From an uncultured Alistipes sp. (GTDB taxonomy: Bacteria > Bacteroidota > Bacteroidia > Bacteroidales > Rikenellaceae), in the NCBI GenBank assembly GCA_900768015.1, contig CAAGBI010000033.1, positions 1 to 38,694 on the forward strand: a DNA stretch of 38,694 bases, written 5' to 3'. Below are positions 23,203-32,424 of this stretch, one piece after another. Each line of letters begins with the position of its first letter. The stretch's first letter is position 1. The notes beneath the pieces were generated by a model. That model saw only the letters and a program-made list of their open reading frames with translations, was not told the DNA's origin and searched no databases. A program made the position numbers and the translations under genes.

Positions 23203-25716
23203 CTACTTGAAGAATAACTCGTAGAGGTCGAAGTTACCGATAAGCTCTATGCGGCGCTTGCCTGCGATGATGTCGCTCTGTGGCAGAGCGATTGTTGCGC
23301 GAGATGACTCAATCACACCGCGCTGCACTTCGGCAAGGTCGTCGTAGATGCGATACTCCACCTTGCCCTTAAGCTCGCCAAGCATAAGCTCGCAGCTCTC
23401 GGCATAGGGCAACTCCTTAACCACGCTGCCCTCAACCTTAACGAAGGTGAATGGGTTAGCATCCCAGCCGAAGTCCGCCTCCGCTACGGGGTTAATCTCA
23501 AACGAGCGAATAGCGAGCCAGTTGCGCTTCTTCGACTCGAGCTTACGGATGCCGACATAGCGTGCCTCGAAGGGCTCACCACGCCACTCAATCTCGTAGA
23601 CGCCCTCCATAGGCTCGGTGAGTGCCACCCATGTCTCGCCGTCCTTAGAGTACTCCAAGATGCAGTGGTCGAAGTAGTCTACATCGTCCACTGAGTTGCG
23701 ACCCTGGATGATGCGTACCTCGCGTACCTCGCGCACGATGCCCATGTCAACACCCACGAAGTGGTCGGTGCGCTGTGCCTCACCCGAGTGGTAGTAGGTC
23801 TCGGGGTCGTTATCGAACATATACTTGGCCTGGGGTGCGCCCAACGAGTTGTATGTGCCCACGGGTGCGAGTGTCGATGCCTTCTCGCCTGTTAGGCTCT
23901 CGTAGTATGCCGCAGCCATGGCGTCCATCATGCGCTCGTAGAAGGGGTGTAGCTTCATAGTGCCCACGCGGTGAGCATCGAATGCGGCAACCTCCTCCTC
24001 GGTCATGAGGTTATCTACATAGAGGTTCCAGAAGCCCTCATAGTCGCCCGCGCGGTACAATTCATAGCAATCCAACACCTTCAAGCAGCGCTCGCCGAGC
24101 TTCGCGAACTCCACCAACCAGGGGTGTAGCTCCTCGAGGAGGGCCTTGTTCTCGATAGCCTCCATCTGAGCAGGTACGGCGATGATGCGCTCAAGCTCTT
24201 TGCGAAGTGCCGCAGCCTTTGCGTCGTCATACTCTGCAAATGTAAATGTCTCGGTCTCCCACGACTCCAAGCGGCGGTAGCCTGTCTCGGTGTCGCACGA
24301 GTGGATGGCAAAGAGGCGGTAGGCCTCCTTAACCTCTGGTGCCACGCACTCTATGGCGCGCTCCCAGCTATCCATAGGGTTGTACTTGTGGGGTGCCCAT
24401 GCGTAGTCAGCCGTGCTGTATAGTGCGAGCTTCGAGGCCTCGCCATGCTCCATGGGGTTGCTCACGATGCCGCGTGCCTTTGTGGCATCCATCGTTGAGG
24501 CAAGACCATATACGGGACCCTGCATAACGATGTGGCGCGCATAGTCCGTAACGGGGAAGTTCCACCAGAAGAGCGCAGGGCGCTGAATGCGTGATGATAT
24601 CCACTCCATTGTAGACTCTGTCATGTTGCTACATACGGCATCGCCAGTCCAGAATACATCTACCGAGGGGTCGAGCTCGTTGCCGTAGATGATAAGGCTA
24701 CCGCGCTCCGTGGGGTTCGCCCAGAGGCGTGTGTACTCCGTGGGGCATACGATAAGTGGCTCAACATCGCCCTTGACCTTCACGAAGTCGTCGTTGAGGA
24801 TGTTCATAAGCTCGGTCTGGTAGTAGGGGTTTGTGCCCGCACCCTCGATGTCGTCGAAGTGCACTGCAAAGGCGCGCACGCCAAGGGCATACATAGCGTC
24901 GAACTTGCGGAGAAGGTTCTGAATATCAGACTCCTCCCACTTGATATCCTTGCCGGGATGCACTGCCCACACGAAGTGTACGCGGTTACGCTTGCACGCC
25001 TCCACCAACTCCTTAATCTCGGCAGCCTCCTCTGCGGGATACTCTTCGCGCCAGTAGGGTGACGAGTGGTATGGGTCGTCCTTGGGACCGTAGATGTAGT
25101 AGTTCATCTTGAAGCGACCATAGAAGTCGATGAGCGAGAGGCGTGTCTCGTGTGACCATGGTGTGCCGTAGAAGCCCTCCACCACGCCACGATACTTCAA
25201 CTCGGGCCAGTCGCGAATTACAAGCGCGGGGATGGTGCCATCTGCTGCTGTCTCACTCTCAACAATCTGACGAAGTGTCTGCAACGCATAGAATGCACCA
25301 AGCTCATCGTAAGCCTTGATGGTGATACCCTCGCGGTGATGCACAGTAAGAGCATATGAACCGCTCTTGTTGGGCATCTCATCATCTGCAGACCAACCAC
25401 CCTTAACATAGTTGATGGTAAGCTTTGCGCCCTTGCAGCTCTGCTTAACGAAGTCTATATCACTACTAAAGGTCTTAGCCTCTTTGCCCTTGAGCGCCAC
25501 GCCCTTAGTGATGTCGAGCGGTAGCGAGCGTAGAGTGTAGAGGTGCTGGGGTGTGGGGTTGATAACGAGACCACCGTGGTCGACCTTGTGTCCGAGAATC
25601 TCGCCGAGATCCTGGCTCTCGCCACGCTGTGACGATAGGTCCTGTGCCATAGCCGTGCCGAGCGAGAGTGTCGCCACGAGTGCCATAGCAAACATAAAAC
25701 GAAGTTTGTTCATCAT
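23203..25716 (-). CDS. Secreted GH84 beta-N-acetylglucosaminidase (hyaluronidase/O-GlcNAcase-like)
   Basis: This 837-residue enzyme has a signal peptide (cleavage after TAMA, near residue 24). An N-terminal alpha/beta domain (about 50-165) precedes the GH84 barrel (about 170-470), with EGFYGTPWSHE, YGPKDDPYH and the catalytic aspartate pair D288-D289 in AVHFDDIEG. A helical post-catalytic region follows, then a discoidin/CBM32-like domain (about 640-760, YNSLGAPQAKYMFDND to IRSFEINP) and a short beta tail. The layout is that of Bacteroides BT4395 and clostridial NagJ, with an extra C-terminal module. It hydrolyses beta-linked GlcNAc by substrate-assisted catalysis, likely from host glycoproteins in the periplasm or outside. 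It has its own promoter and converges with the protease gene. Confidence 0.95.
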   Translation of the reverse strand: MMNKLRFMFAMALVATLSLGTAMAQDLSSQRGESQDLGEILGHKVDHGGLVINPTPQHLYTLRSLPLDITKGVALKGKEAKTFSSDIDFVKQSCKGAKLTINYVKGGWSADDEMPNKSGSYALTVHHREGITIKAYDELGAFYALQTLRQIVESETAADGTIPALVIRDWPELKYRGVVEGFYGTPWSHETRLSLIDFYGRFKMNYYIYGPKDDPYHSSPYWREEYPAEEAAEIKELVEACKRNRVHFVWAVHPGKDIKWEESDIQNLLRKFDAMYALGVRAFAVHFDDIEGAGTNPYYQTELMNILNDDFVKVKGDVEPLIVCPTEYTRLWANPTERGSLIIYGNELDPSVDVFWTGDAVCSNMTESTMEWISSRIQRPALFWWNFPVTDYARHIVMQGPVYGLASTMDATKARGIVSNPMEHGEASKLALYSTADYAWAPHKYNPMDSWERAIECVAPEVKEAYRLFAIHSCDTETGYRRLESWETETFTFAEYDDAKAAALRKELERIIAVPAQMEAIENKALLEELHPWLVEFAKLGERCLKVLDCYELYRAGDYEGFWNLYVDNLMTEEEVAAFDAHRVGTMKLHPFYERMMDAMAAAYYESLTGEKASTLAPVGTYNSLGAPQAKYMFDNDPETYYHSGEAQRTDHFVGVDMGIVREVREVRIIQGRNSVDDVDYFDHCILEYSKDGETWVALTEPMEGVYEIEWRGEPFEARYVGIRKLESKKRNWLAIRSFEINPVAEADFGWDANPFTFVKVEGSVVKELPYAESCELMLGELKGKVEYRIYDDLAEVQRGVIESSRATIALPQSDIIAGKRRIELIGNFDLYELFFK

Positions 25717-25746
25717 ACTATATTAGGTTTATAATTCTCCAATTTG

Positions 25747-25754
25747 CAAATATA
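25747..25754 (-). promoter_or_regulatory. Promoter -7 element of the GH84 gene
   Basis: Minus strand TATATTTG matches TAnnTTTG exactly, about 30 nt upstream of the start codon. No clear -33 TTTG is visible. Confidence 0.55.
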
Positions 25755-26057
25755 CGAAAAATATTAGAATTACTAATTACTATATATAATATCTATGTGA
25801 TATTCTATAACGCCATTCGGCCCATTAACTTTATTGCGTACCATATTACTGCCACTATAGTCCCAATAGTTAAAACTGTTGTGGCTGAGCTAATATTGTG
25901 ATACAAAGACCATTTAGGCGCGAGAATGAGCTTTGCTTGACTCGATTTTGATATATGTATTGAATTATTAGATTGATGTTCTCCGGTCGTATATTTACAT
26001 AACTTGTTGAGATGTAGCAAATTACCCCATTCCTATTGCTAAAAAATAGTTGTGATG

Positions 26058-26090
26058 TTTGCTAATTAGAAAAATTTTATATTAAATTTG
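26058..26090 (+). promoter_or_regulatory. Promoter of the two-lipoprotein operon
   Basis: TTTG at 26058-26061, 21-nt spacer, TAAATTTG at 26083-26090. The predicted transcript starts around 26095, inside the first of three leader hairpins. The rest of the 25755-26057 gap is AT-rich, with no gene I would support. Confidence 0.75.
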
Positions 26091-26093
26091 TGT

Positions 26094-26152
26094 CACATAA
26101 TTACATTATGTGTGAAATGGCGTTGAAATTAACGCCGATATTTTGTAAAATA
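26094..26152 (+). promoter_or_regulatory. Three consecutive perfect hairpins in the lipoprotein operon leader
   Basis: CACATAAT/ATTATGTG (26094-26112, 3-nt loop), GGCGTT/AACGCC (26119-26136) and TATTTT/AAAATA (26139-26152) follow one another between the promoter and the ATG at 26191. The first palindrome sits on the predicted transcription start and could be an operator at the DNA level. All three could instead be leader RNA structure. Confidence 0.55.
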
Positions 26153-26190
26153 TACAAACAATTAAACATATAACTTAACATTAACCAATC

Positions 26191-28536
26191 ATGAAACTAA
26201 GAAATTTGTTCTTCATGCTCGTTGCAACAACATTGGTTTTTGCAGCCTGCAAGCCAGAGCCCGAGACCAAGTTGCCCGTGACGGAGGCATCGGTGGAGTT
26301 GGTATCTGACGCTGTTGTGAACTTCCCCGCTGAGGGTGGCGAGGGTGAGATTGTGTTCGATTACACACCTTACTTCGACCCCAACATCCCCGAGGATGAG
26401 AGACCTTTAGCAGACCGTGCTCCTTTCAAAATTATATGCGAGGCAGAGTGGATTGAGTTTGTTGACGGCAATGAGACATACAATGAGACAGTTGCTTATC
26501 GTGTTGCAGCAAACGAGTCGGAGGAGTCTCGCGAGGCAAAGGTAACAATCTCTATCGGAAGCAAGTTGTCGGTAGAGGTGACAATTAAGCAGGCGGGTGC
26601 TTCGGAGCAGCCCGCGGAGTATCTCTACGATGTGGAGATGGCTACAGCAGTTCGTGTACCCTCATCGGAGGTTGACCTTGCGGATAACTACTTCGCAATT
26701 GCTTTTGCAGACGAGAATGAGGAGTATGAGCTCGGCATCGTGCTCGTGGGTGACGGCGCCGACAACTCTAAGCTTACCGAGGAGAAGTACAGTGCAACAA
26801 ACAAAAACCTTATGATTGAGGGTTGCGAGTTCTACACTGCTGATGGCGAGTACAGCTTTGTTGACGGCGAGGTGCTTGTAGATTATGCTGCTGGTGCAAT
26901 TGACGCATATAATTTCGACATTACACTCGTGGATGAGGAGGGTAATCGCTTCCACTTCACATACGAGGGCGTTGTTGAGGGTATGGCAATAGAGCAGCCC
27001 GCACCCGAGGATTTGGAGTTCGTCTCTGCAACATCAAAGTGGATGGGTGCATACCACACACTCCAGTTGGCCAATGCCGATGAGTCTGTAGTGCTCAAGG
27101 CCGACATCTACACCTATAACTCACAGTTTGGCTACCTCTACGAGGGTGTCTACACCGTGAAGAACTCTGGCTACAGCTTCGCAGCTGGCGAGATTGACTA
27201 CTACTACTCGTCATACACCGTAAATGGCGAGGAGTCGAAACTCGATAGCGGTACTATTGAGGTGGCTATCGCTGACGACTACACCTACACCCTTATTATC
27301 GATGTTAAGGATGCTGCAGGCCGCGAGCTTAAGAGCGAGTATAAAGGTGCTATCGAGGGCATGAGCTTCGAGAAGGGCTTCGAGTGGGTAGCAGCAGCGC
27401 GCAACGCAATCATAGGTGGCGCTGATGGCCAGTTCAACATTACCTTCAAGACTGCGGGTACTGACTCTGCAGATAGCATTACCCTCGACTTCTACGCTGA
27501 GGCGGGTGCAGAGCGTCTCCCATCGGGTACATACACCATCGCAAATAGCACCGAGCCAGGATTCGTAAACCTCGAGACTATCGAGTTCACAACATTCAGC
27601 AGTGGCACACCCGAGATTACAGGTGGCGAGGTCGTTGTGGAGAATGTCGCAAATAACGACTACATCGTATCGTTCCGTATGAGCGAGAAGGACTCTCGCC
27701 GTACATGGGTATGTAACTACGAGGGCGAGATCTACAACATGGTTATCGAGAAGGGTGCTACAACACTCAACTTCACATCGGCAAATGGCTACTTCTCTGA
27801 CGATAGCGGTGAGTCGTATGTCTACCTCGTGGCAGACAATGGCAAGCAGCTTAAGCTCGGTCTTGTCGACCTCGAGTGGAATAGCAGCTACATCACTCCT
27901 GGTACATATACCGTAGGTGACGACTGGGGCATAGGTATGATTACAAGTGGCTGGTATGGCACAGATTGGAACGATGGCATCAGCCTCAAGTCGGGTAATG
28001 CAATCTTCGAGGATAATGGCGACCAAACATACACCATAACCGTAAGCGTAACGCTCACCAACGATGAGGCCTACGAGGGCGTCTACGATGGTGCTATCGA
28101 GGGCTACACACTTCCTGGTGTGGATGATGGTGGCGACGATGCCTCAACCGTGGAGCTCACCATCGAGCGTATCTACGCACGCCACTACTCTGGCTCAAAC
28201 TTCGGCGTTCAGCTCTTCACCCCTGGTAGTACCGAGGGTCAGGCGGGCATGAATCAGACCGTTGCATATATGAACCTCGACTTCTACACTATCGATGGTA
28301 GCACCACAGAGATTACACCTGGCACATATACCGTAGGCAACGCTACAGCTGGCTACCTCGACTCTTCATACACCAAGGTTATGATGTCTGCTTCTATGAG
28401 CAAGGCTACAAGTGGTGAGGCTACATTCACACTCAATGCCGACAGCACCTACACCATCACATTCAACATCACATGCCAGGATGGCTTCACATACAAGGGC
28501 TCATACACTGGCGAGCTAACCATTCATCAGTCATAA
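26191..28536 (+). CDS. Surface lipoprotein with BACON-like domain and five repeated beta domains
   Basis: The 781-residue lipoprotein has signal MKLRNLFFMLVATTLVFAAC (C20) and an acidic stretch after the cysteine. A BACON-like domain (about residues 30-140) has the pattern EAEWIEFVDGN ... SREAKVTISIGS ... VTIKQAG. Five consecutive modules of about 110-130 residues follow. Each has a GTYTV/GVYTV turn and four of them end in a Y(E/K/D)G.(V/I)(E/Y).(M/Y)-type phrase (TYEGVVEGM, EYKGAIEGM, NYEGEIYNM, VYDGAIEGY, SYTGELTIH). No catalytic motif is apparent. It resembles modular glycan- or host-binding lipoproteins of Bacteroidales, but no ligand can be named. It is 17 nt upstream of the next lipoprotein gene, so the two form an operon. 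Confidence 0.82.
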   Translation: MKLRNLFFMLVATTLVFAACKPEPETKLPVTEASVELVSDAVVNFPAEGGEGEIVFDYTPYFDPNIPEDERPLADRAPFKIICEAEWIEFVDGNETYNETVAYRVAANESEESREAKVTISIGSKLSVEVTIKQAGASEQPAEYLYDVEMATAVRVPSSEVDLADNYFAIAFADENEEYELGIVLVGDGADNSKLTEEKYSATNKNLMIEGCEFYTADGEYSFVDGEVLVDYAAGAIDAYNFDITLVDEEGNRFHFTYEGVVEGMAIEQPAPEDLEFVSATSKWMGAYHTLQLANADESVVLKADIYTYNSQFGYLYEGVYTVKNSGYSFAAGEIDYYYSSYTVNGEESKLDSGTIEVAIADDYTYTLIIDVKDAAGRELKSEYKGAIEGMSFEKGFEWVAAARNAIIGGADGQFNITFKTAGTDSADSITLDFYAEAGAERLPSGTYTIANSTEPGFVNLETIEFTTFSSGTPEITGGEVVVENVANNDYIVSFRMSEKDSRRTWVCNYEGEIYNMVIEKGATTLNFTSANGYFSDDSGESYVYLVADNGKQLKLGLVDLEWNSSYITPGTYTVGDDWGIGMITSGWYGTDWNDGISLKSGNAIFEDNGDQTYTITVSVTLTNDEAYEGVYDGAIEGYTLPGVDDGGDDASTVELTIERIYARHYSGSNFGVQLFTPGSTEGQAGMNQTVAYMNLDFYTIDGSTTEITPGTYTVGNATAGYLDSSYTKVMMSASMSKATSGEATFTLNADSTYTITFNITCQDGFTYKGSYTGELTIHQS

Positions 28537-28553
28537 CACTTACAAAATAGAAA

Positions 28554-30827
28554 ATGAAACGCTTTTTAAGTATTATTACTTTGCTCACGGTTGCCCTTGC
28601 AGCCGTGCAGCTAACTTCGTGTAACAACGACCCTGATGTTAACGAGGTAAAGATTCTTGCCAACGACACTCGTGTGAATGGCCTTGGTGGCAAACTTAAC
28701 ATTCCATACTCAATCACTGGTGTTAAGGGTGTCATGCCTACTGTCGAGTGCAGCGACTCGTGGGTTCGTAATATATCCGTAAACGACTCATTCATCATCT
28801 GTGATGTTGAGGCTAACCCTACAAAGGAGGAGCGTAGCACAGAGATTACAATCTACTACGAGCGCTATTGCAATACTACAATCACCCTCACTCAGGGTGT
28901 TGCCGATAGCGATTTCGTTATCAATGCTACACCTAAGGGCGCCTATAGCTGTGTTGTGAACTTTGTTCCCATGAACTATGAGGGTCCCTTCTTCTTCCTT
29001 GTTGTCGACAAGAGCTATTTCGACTTGTACTACTTGGGCGATGACATCGAGTCGCTCTACCAGGAGGATTTGGATTGGCTCATGGGACTCGCTGAGGGTT
29101 ATGATATGAGCCTTGAAGAGTATCTCGGCCTAAACAAGCAACTCTTCTCGGCAGATGGCAGCCAGGTGGACATGTCGTATAGCGACCTTGAGCCTAAGAC
29201 CTCATATGTAGCTTACTGCTACGGTATGGAGCTTGACGGCACACGCAAGACTGATATCTGCTTTGTGGAGTTCTCAACAGAGATTATTGCAACTTCGGAT
29301 ATTGAGTTTGAGCTCAATGTGAAGGATATCACAGCAAACTCTGCAAACATCACCATTACCCCAAGTAACAGCGACTACTACTATTGGACATATATCTCGG
29401 AGATGGACTATGCCCTCTACGACGACTATGCCGTGATGGTGAACATGATTAGCAATATCGCTGCTGAGGTTGCTAACGGCGCAGCACTTTCTGATATATT
29501 ACACTCTGGTGCATCATCACAGACACCTACCAAGCTTTGGAGTGGCACAAAGTATCACATCATCGCATGGGGTATGGATATGCGCTGCAACGCTACAACA
29601 CAGCCTGTGAACATCGGTTCATTCACCACAGAGGCGGGTGGTGTCGTAGATAATTGTACCTTCGACATCTCATGTCCCGAGGTTAAGCAGACCGATATGC
29701 TTATCAATGTTAAGCCCTCGAACAACGACACACGCTATATGATTTGTCCTGTTGAGGAGAGCATCTGTGGCGCTTATGGCGACGAGCAGATGGCACAGCG
29801 CCTTATCAATATGGAGCAGGCTCGCTTCAACGAGGGCTTCTATGGTGCAGGTGTAAACTGGTCTAACGCCGAGTGGATCTTCACTGGCGAGCAGTCTGTA
29901 TGGGGCCGTGCCGACTTGGATTGGACATTCGAGGCGGGAAAGACCTATCGTATCTATGTCTTTGGTGTAGACCAGAATGGCGTTCGCACAACCAATATCG
30001 CTCGCTTTGACCAGAAGGCAGCGGATGTTGTAGCTTCGGATATGACATTCCAGGTGGAGCTTGTTAAGAATGTGTGGGATCACCCCATCATCCGTATTAC
30101 ACCATCTAATGACACTGAGTACTGGGTGGCATGCGTGATGAAGACCGAGTATGTAGACTGGTATCGCAATGCCGATGGCTCAATCAACGACCACGATATG
30201 ATGCACATGCTCGACGAGGAGTATTTCGATGGCCAGGCAAAGTATTATGCAAAGCAGGGCACACAGGAGAACTCATACTACTGGTCTTCGGATAGCGAGT
30301 ATTCGCTCGTGGTGTGTGGCTGGTCAGGCACCAACACAACACCATTCTACGAGTTTAAGTTCAATACTCCATCTATCCCATGGAACGAGTCGCAGGCTGC
30401 CGTAGAGCTTAAGTACTACCTCTTCAACGGTGCTGAGCTTGCGGATATGGCTCCTATGATGTGGGCTGGTTATGAGGATAACTGCATCATCTACATCGAG
30501 TACACACCTAATGAGTATGCTGCACACTGGTATGGTGGCGTGTGGTTGCCTTTGGAGTACTACGAGTTGGGCGTAGACCACCTCATCCCATTGCTCAAGA
30601 ACGACACCGTGAGCCATGTGGACCAGTCGTGGGGCCGCTATAGTGGTTGCGTCTTCAACACTCCCTACTCACTCTCATGGTTTGCTGAGGATGCCGAGGG
30701 TAAGTTTGGCGAGTGGAACTACATAGAGTTCACGCCCAACCGCACTGAGGGCGAGGGCTATAACATGTCAGAGCCTTTCGACTTCTGGACTAATCCCAAG
30801 AGAAATAGCGCTGTCGTTGTCATGTAG
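28554..30827 (+). CDS. Lipoprotein with BACON-like N-terminus and repeated beta-sandwich modules
   Basis: The 757-residue lipoprotein (signal MKRFLSIITLLTVALAAVQLTSC, C23, then NNDPD) is the second gene of the operon. Residues about 30-115 look BACON-like (VECSDSWVRNISV ... EERSTEITIYYE ... TITLTQG). Three or four larger modules follow, each containing phrases such as ITANSANITITPSNSDYYYW, MLINVKPSNNDTRYMI and HPIIRITPSNDTEYWVACV. These mark a recurrent strand with a conserved 'psnd/tYy' signature. The protein is rich in Tyr and Trp, as carbohydrate-binding surface proteins often are. There is no enzyme motif. Function is unknown; pairing with the upstream lipoprotein suggests a joint surface complex. 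Confidence 0.8.
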   Translation: MKRFLSIITLLTVALAAVQLTSCNNDPDVNEVKILANDTRVNGLGGKLNIPYSITGVKGVMPTVECSDSWVRNISVNDSFIICDVEANPTKEERSTEITIYYERYCNTTITLTQGVADSDFVINATPKGAYSCVVNFVPMNYEGPFFFLVVDKSYFDLYYLGDDIESLYQEDLDWLMGLAEGYDMSLEEYLGLNKQLFSADGSQVDMSYSDLEPKTSYVAYCYGMELDGTRKTDICFVEFSTEIIATSDIEFELNVKDITANSANITITPSNSDYYYWTYISEMDYALYDDYAVMVNMISNIAAEVANGAALSDILHSGASSQTPTKLWSGTKYHIIAWGMDMRCNATTQPVNIGSFTTEAGGVVDNCTFDISCPEVKQTDMLINVKPSNNDTRYMICPVEESICGAYGDEQMAQRLINMEQARFNEGFYGAGVNWSNAEWIFTGEQSVWGRADLDWTFEAGKTYRIYVFGVDQNGVRTTNIARFDQKAADVVASDMTFQVELVKNVWDHPIIRITPSNDTEYWVACVMKTEYVDWYRNADGSINDHDMMHMLDEEYFDGQAKYYAKQGTQENSYYWSSDSEYSLVVCGWSGTNTTPFYEFKFNTPSIPWNESQAAVELKYYLFNGAELADMAPMMWAGYEDNCIIYIEYTPNEYAAHWYGGVWLPLEYYELGVDHLIPLLKNDTVSHVDQSWGRYSGCVFNTPYSLSWFAEDAEGKFGEWNYIEFTPNRTEGEGYNMSEPFDFWTNPKRNSAVVVM

Positions 30828-30856
30828 TAGGTTTTTATAACCCATATATCTTTTTT

Positions 30857-30904
30857 AGGGAGCATGAGCCTCTTCCTTGCGGAAGACCTCATGCTCCCTC
30901 TTTT
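30857..30904 (+). terminator. Terminator of the two-lipoprotein operon
   Basis: Stem AGGGAGCATGAG / CTCATGCTCCCT with an inner TCTTCC/GGAAGA hairpin, followed by CTTTTAG. Confidence 0.85.
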
Positions 30905-31020
30905 AGCTCACCTACTCAGCAATTCCGGAAATTATGCAATGATACGGAGTTGTGACAGTATCCCTAAGTCAATGCTGACTACCCCAATTAAATCTAATGA
31001 TTTGGGATTTATATAACGCA

Positions 31021-31055
31021 GATGAGGCTCTCCGCTTGGAGAACCTCATCATTTT
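31021..31055 (+). terminator. Second hairpin terminator in the 30.9-31.1 kb gap
   Basis: GATGAGG / CCTCATC with inner CTCC/GGAG pairing and GCTT loop, followed by ATTTTG. Between it and the previous terminator there is no gene I can support. The 324-nt gap holds only these two hairpins and AT-rich sequence. Confidence 0.65.
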
Positions 31056-31151
31056 GTAACATAGCTTTTATGCCAAGAGAGTGGTATTACAATGTGACAT
31101 TCTTGTTCTTTTAGGTAAAATTTAACAACAAAAATGTTGATATGTAAGGAA

Positions 31152-31388
31152 CTATTCTTTATCTAAATACACATCTGAATTGGCAAAATACACCTCAAGA
31201 GATATTGGACTCATGTGCATTCCATTGATTTGTTTTAGGAATTCAATGTACGGGATTTTATTTTTGTGGATCTGATATTTATAAATACCCCTTCGATTTA
31301 ACTCTTCTATATTGTAGTTCAATTCTTCTTGTTCAGAGAGCTTGTATATTGTTTCTCCTGTTTCTACAAATTTAATTATGTAATGCAT
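31152..31388 (-). CDS. Hypothetical 78-residue protein
   Basis: This small soluble protein (MHYIIKFVETGETIYKLSE at the N-terminus) is the last of three AT-rich minus-strand genes, starting 22 nt after the 138-residue gene. It is rich in Ile, Tyr, Lys and Glu, with no signal peptide or membrane segment. I do not recognise a family. Base composition is clearly more AT-rich than the surrounding core genes, which suggests recent acquisition. Confidence 0.55.
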   Translation of the reverse strand: MHYIIKFVETGETIYKLSEQEELNYNIEELNRRGIYKYQIHKNKIPYIEFLKQINGMHMSPISLEVYFANSDVYLDKE

Positions 31389-31410
31389 GTTAGTAGTCTA
31401 AAATTTTATA

Positions 31411-31827
31411 TTAGTTTGACTTTACAAACTCTACTCCAATATAGCGCGAACGGTAATTCTGATACCCACTATAAACCTTTTTTTCGCTTAAATCGAGGTA
31501 GTCCATATCGGTGTAACCATCATCCTCATAAATTACTTCTATATAACCATTTCCTCGCTGCCAATATCCATAATCAGTATCAGTATATGTATCGTCTACA
31601 AATGTTACTGTTGCGGAACCATTGCTATTTAGAACATATGTTCTAGTAATTCTTCTGTCTTCATTGGGGTATGAAACATATGTGCCACAAAGATTGTCTG
31701 AACTGATGTCTGAGGTTGATGTTGAATTTGATTCTTCAACTGAGGAATAAAGTTTGATGGCAATAAAAGCAATTACACCAACGGCAATGGCGATATTTCT
31801 CCAAGTCTTATTACTGCTAAAATCCAT
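31411..31827 (-). CDS. Hypothetical membrane-anchored beta-rich protein (138 aa)
   Basis: The N-terminus has one membrane segment (about residues 11-28, IAIAVGVIAFIAIKLY) followed by a Ser/Thr-rich linker and a compact beta-rich domain. That domain begins LCGTYVSYP and includes GYWQRGNGYIEVIY, a pattern like small lipocalin-type or DUF domains that measure 'GTY...' strands. Only one cysteine is present. It starts 21 nt after the frameshifted gene and precedes the 78-residue gene, so the three form a small cluster. No function can be given. Confidence 0.6.
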   Translation of the reverse strand: MDFSSNKTWRNIAIAVGVIAFIAIKLYSSVEESNSTSTSDISSDNLCGTYVSYPNEDRRITRTYVLNSNGSATVTFVDDTYTDTDYGYWQRGNGYIEVIYEDDGYTDMDYLDLSEKKVYSGYQNYRSRYIGVEFVKSN

Positions 31828-31848
31828 AATTACTTTGATTTAATAAAT

Positions 31849-32153
31849 TTATTTTACAATATTTTTGATTTTTCCTTTTGCCTTTCTAGAATCAATAGTG
31901 TCTGATTCTGATTTTACTGACATTTTTGTGTTATCCTTATCAATTTCTTCGAAATAAGTCTTGAAGTCAATAGTCAATTAGGATAAGAAAATAAACTCGT
32001 ACCTTGGGTAAAAAATAGCTTTTGTGCTTCTTTAGATACTGTTACTTTGAGACTACTTTGTTCAATTACATAGTCATAGAACCTGTCAAAAGCATCTTCT
32101 TTTGAATGGTTTACAGTGATTTCAAACTCACTGTTAAAACTAAAAGATTCCAT
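31849..32153 (-). pseudogene. Frameshifted small gene (about 100 aa when repaired)
   Basis: The first frame (ATG at 32153) encodes MESFSFNSEFEITV ... QGTSLFSYPN and stops at 31974. A second frame carries on at once with TIDFKTYFEEIDKDNTK and ends KGKIKNIVK at 31849. At the join the sequence contains ATTGACT twice in tandem (AATTGACTATTGACT). An 8-nt insertion relative to a continuous frame would explain the break. The joined product would be a soluble protein of about 100 residues with a helical first half. I believe similar intact proteins with a GTSLFSYP motif exist in Bacteroidales but cannot name a family. The reading could also reflect an assembly or sequencing error. Confidence 0.45.
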
Positions 32154-32198
32154 ATAATTTTTGTTTTGCACACCTCAGTCCCCAAAAGTGTTGTTTGT

Positions 32199-32421
32199 AA
32201 ATAAAGAGAGCGTGGAACTGTATGCTCCACTTCTCTATATGCAGGCCCTAGGAAAACCTTTGTGAAAAGATGTGGAAATAACAGCCCCACGCACATGCGT
32301 GGAGACCATTACACCTTCTCTTGTTCACTATATTGAAGTTTCCTAGGCTTCGCATATACAAGAAGAAGACATAACGCCTCTATATTGTTTTCAAATGTCT
32401 TGGACAGATTTTACCATCCAA
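32199..32421 (-). ncRNA. Candidate structured small RNA (about 220 nt)
   Basis: The minus strand has a full transcription unit without an ORF. The -7 box TAACTTTG (32425-32432) is followed by a 5' hairpin TTGGA/TCCAA (32400-32421). A long rod then pairs 32336-32365 with 32230-32260 (shared blocks TATATGC/GCATATA and CCTAGGAAA/TTTCCTAG). The rod has a partly paired middle and an apical hairpin CCACGCA/TGCGTGG (32287-32302). A terminator hairpin follows (GTGGA/TCCAC within 32206-32235) and then a T-rich tail. It could be an independent sRNA, possibly 6S-like in overall rod shape, or a long attenuated leader of the downstream AT-rich genes. I do not recognise a conserved family. Confidence 0.55.
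32200..32235 (-). terminator. Terminator of the candidate ncRNA
   Basis: On the minus strand GTGGA/TCCAC, extended by GAG/CTC, is followed by TCTTTATTT. Part of the 5' arm (GAGAAG) can also pair with the long rod, so the two structures may compete. Confidence 0.55.
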
Positions 32422-32424
32422 ACG

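Noticed and set aside
25805..26020. 71-aa minus-strand frame with a membrane-like C-terminal segment (VLTIGTIVAVIWYAI)
   Set aside because: It begins with TTG, has no internal ATG, no promoter box of its own, and sits in an AT-rich gap. It could be a remnant, but I would not call it a gene.
32199..32421. tmRNA, SRP RNA or RNase P RNA
   Set aside because: No tag-peptide frame with ALAA end, no SRP tetraloop domain, and no conserved RNase P core such as GAGGAAAGTCC were found.
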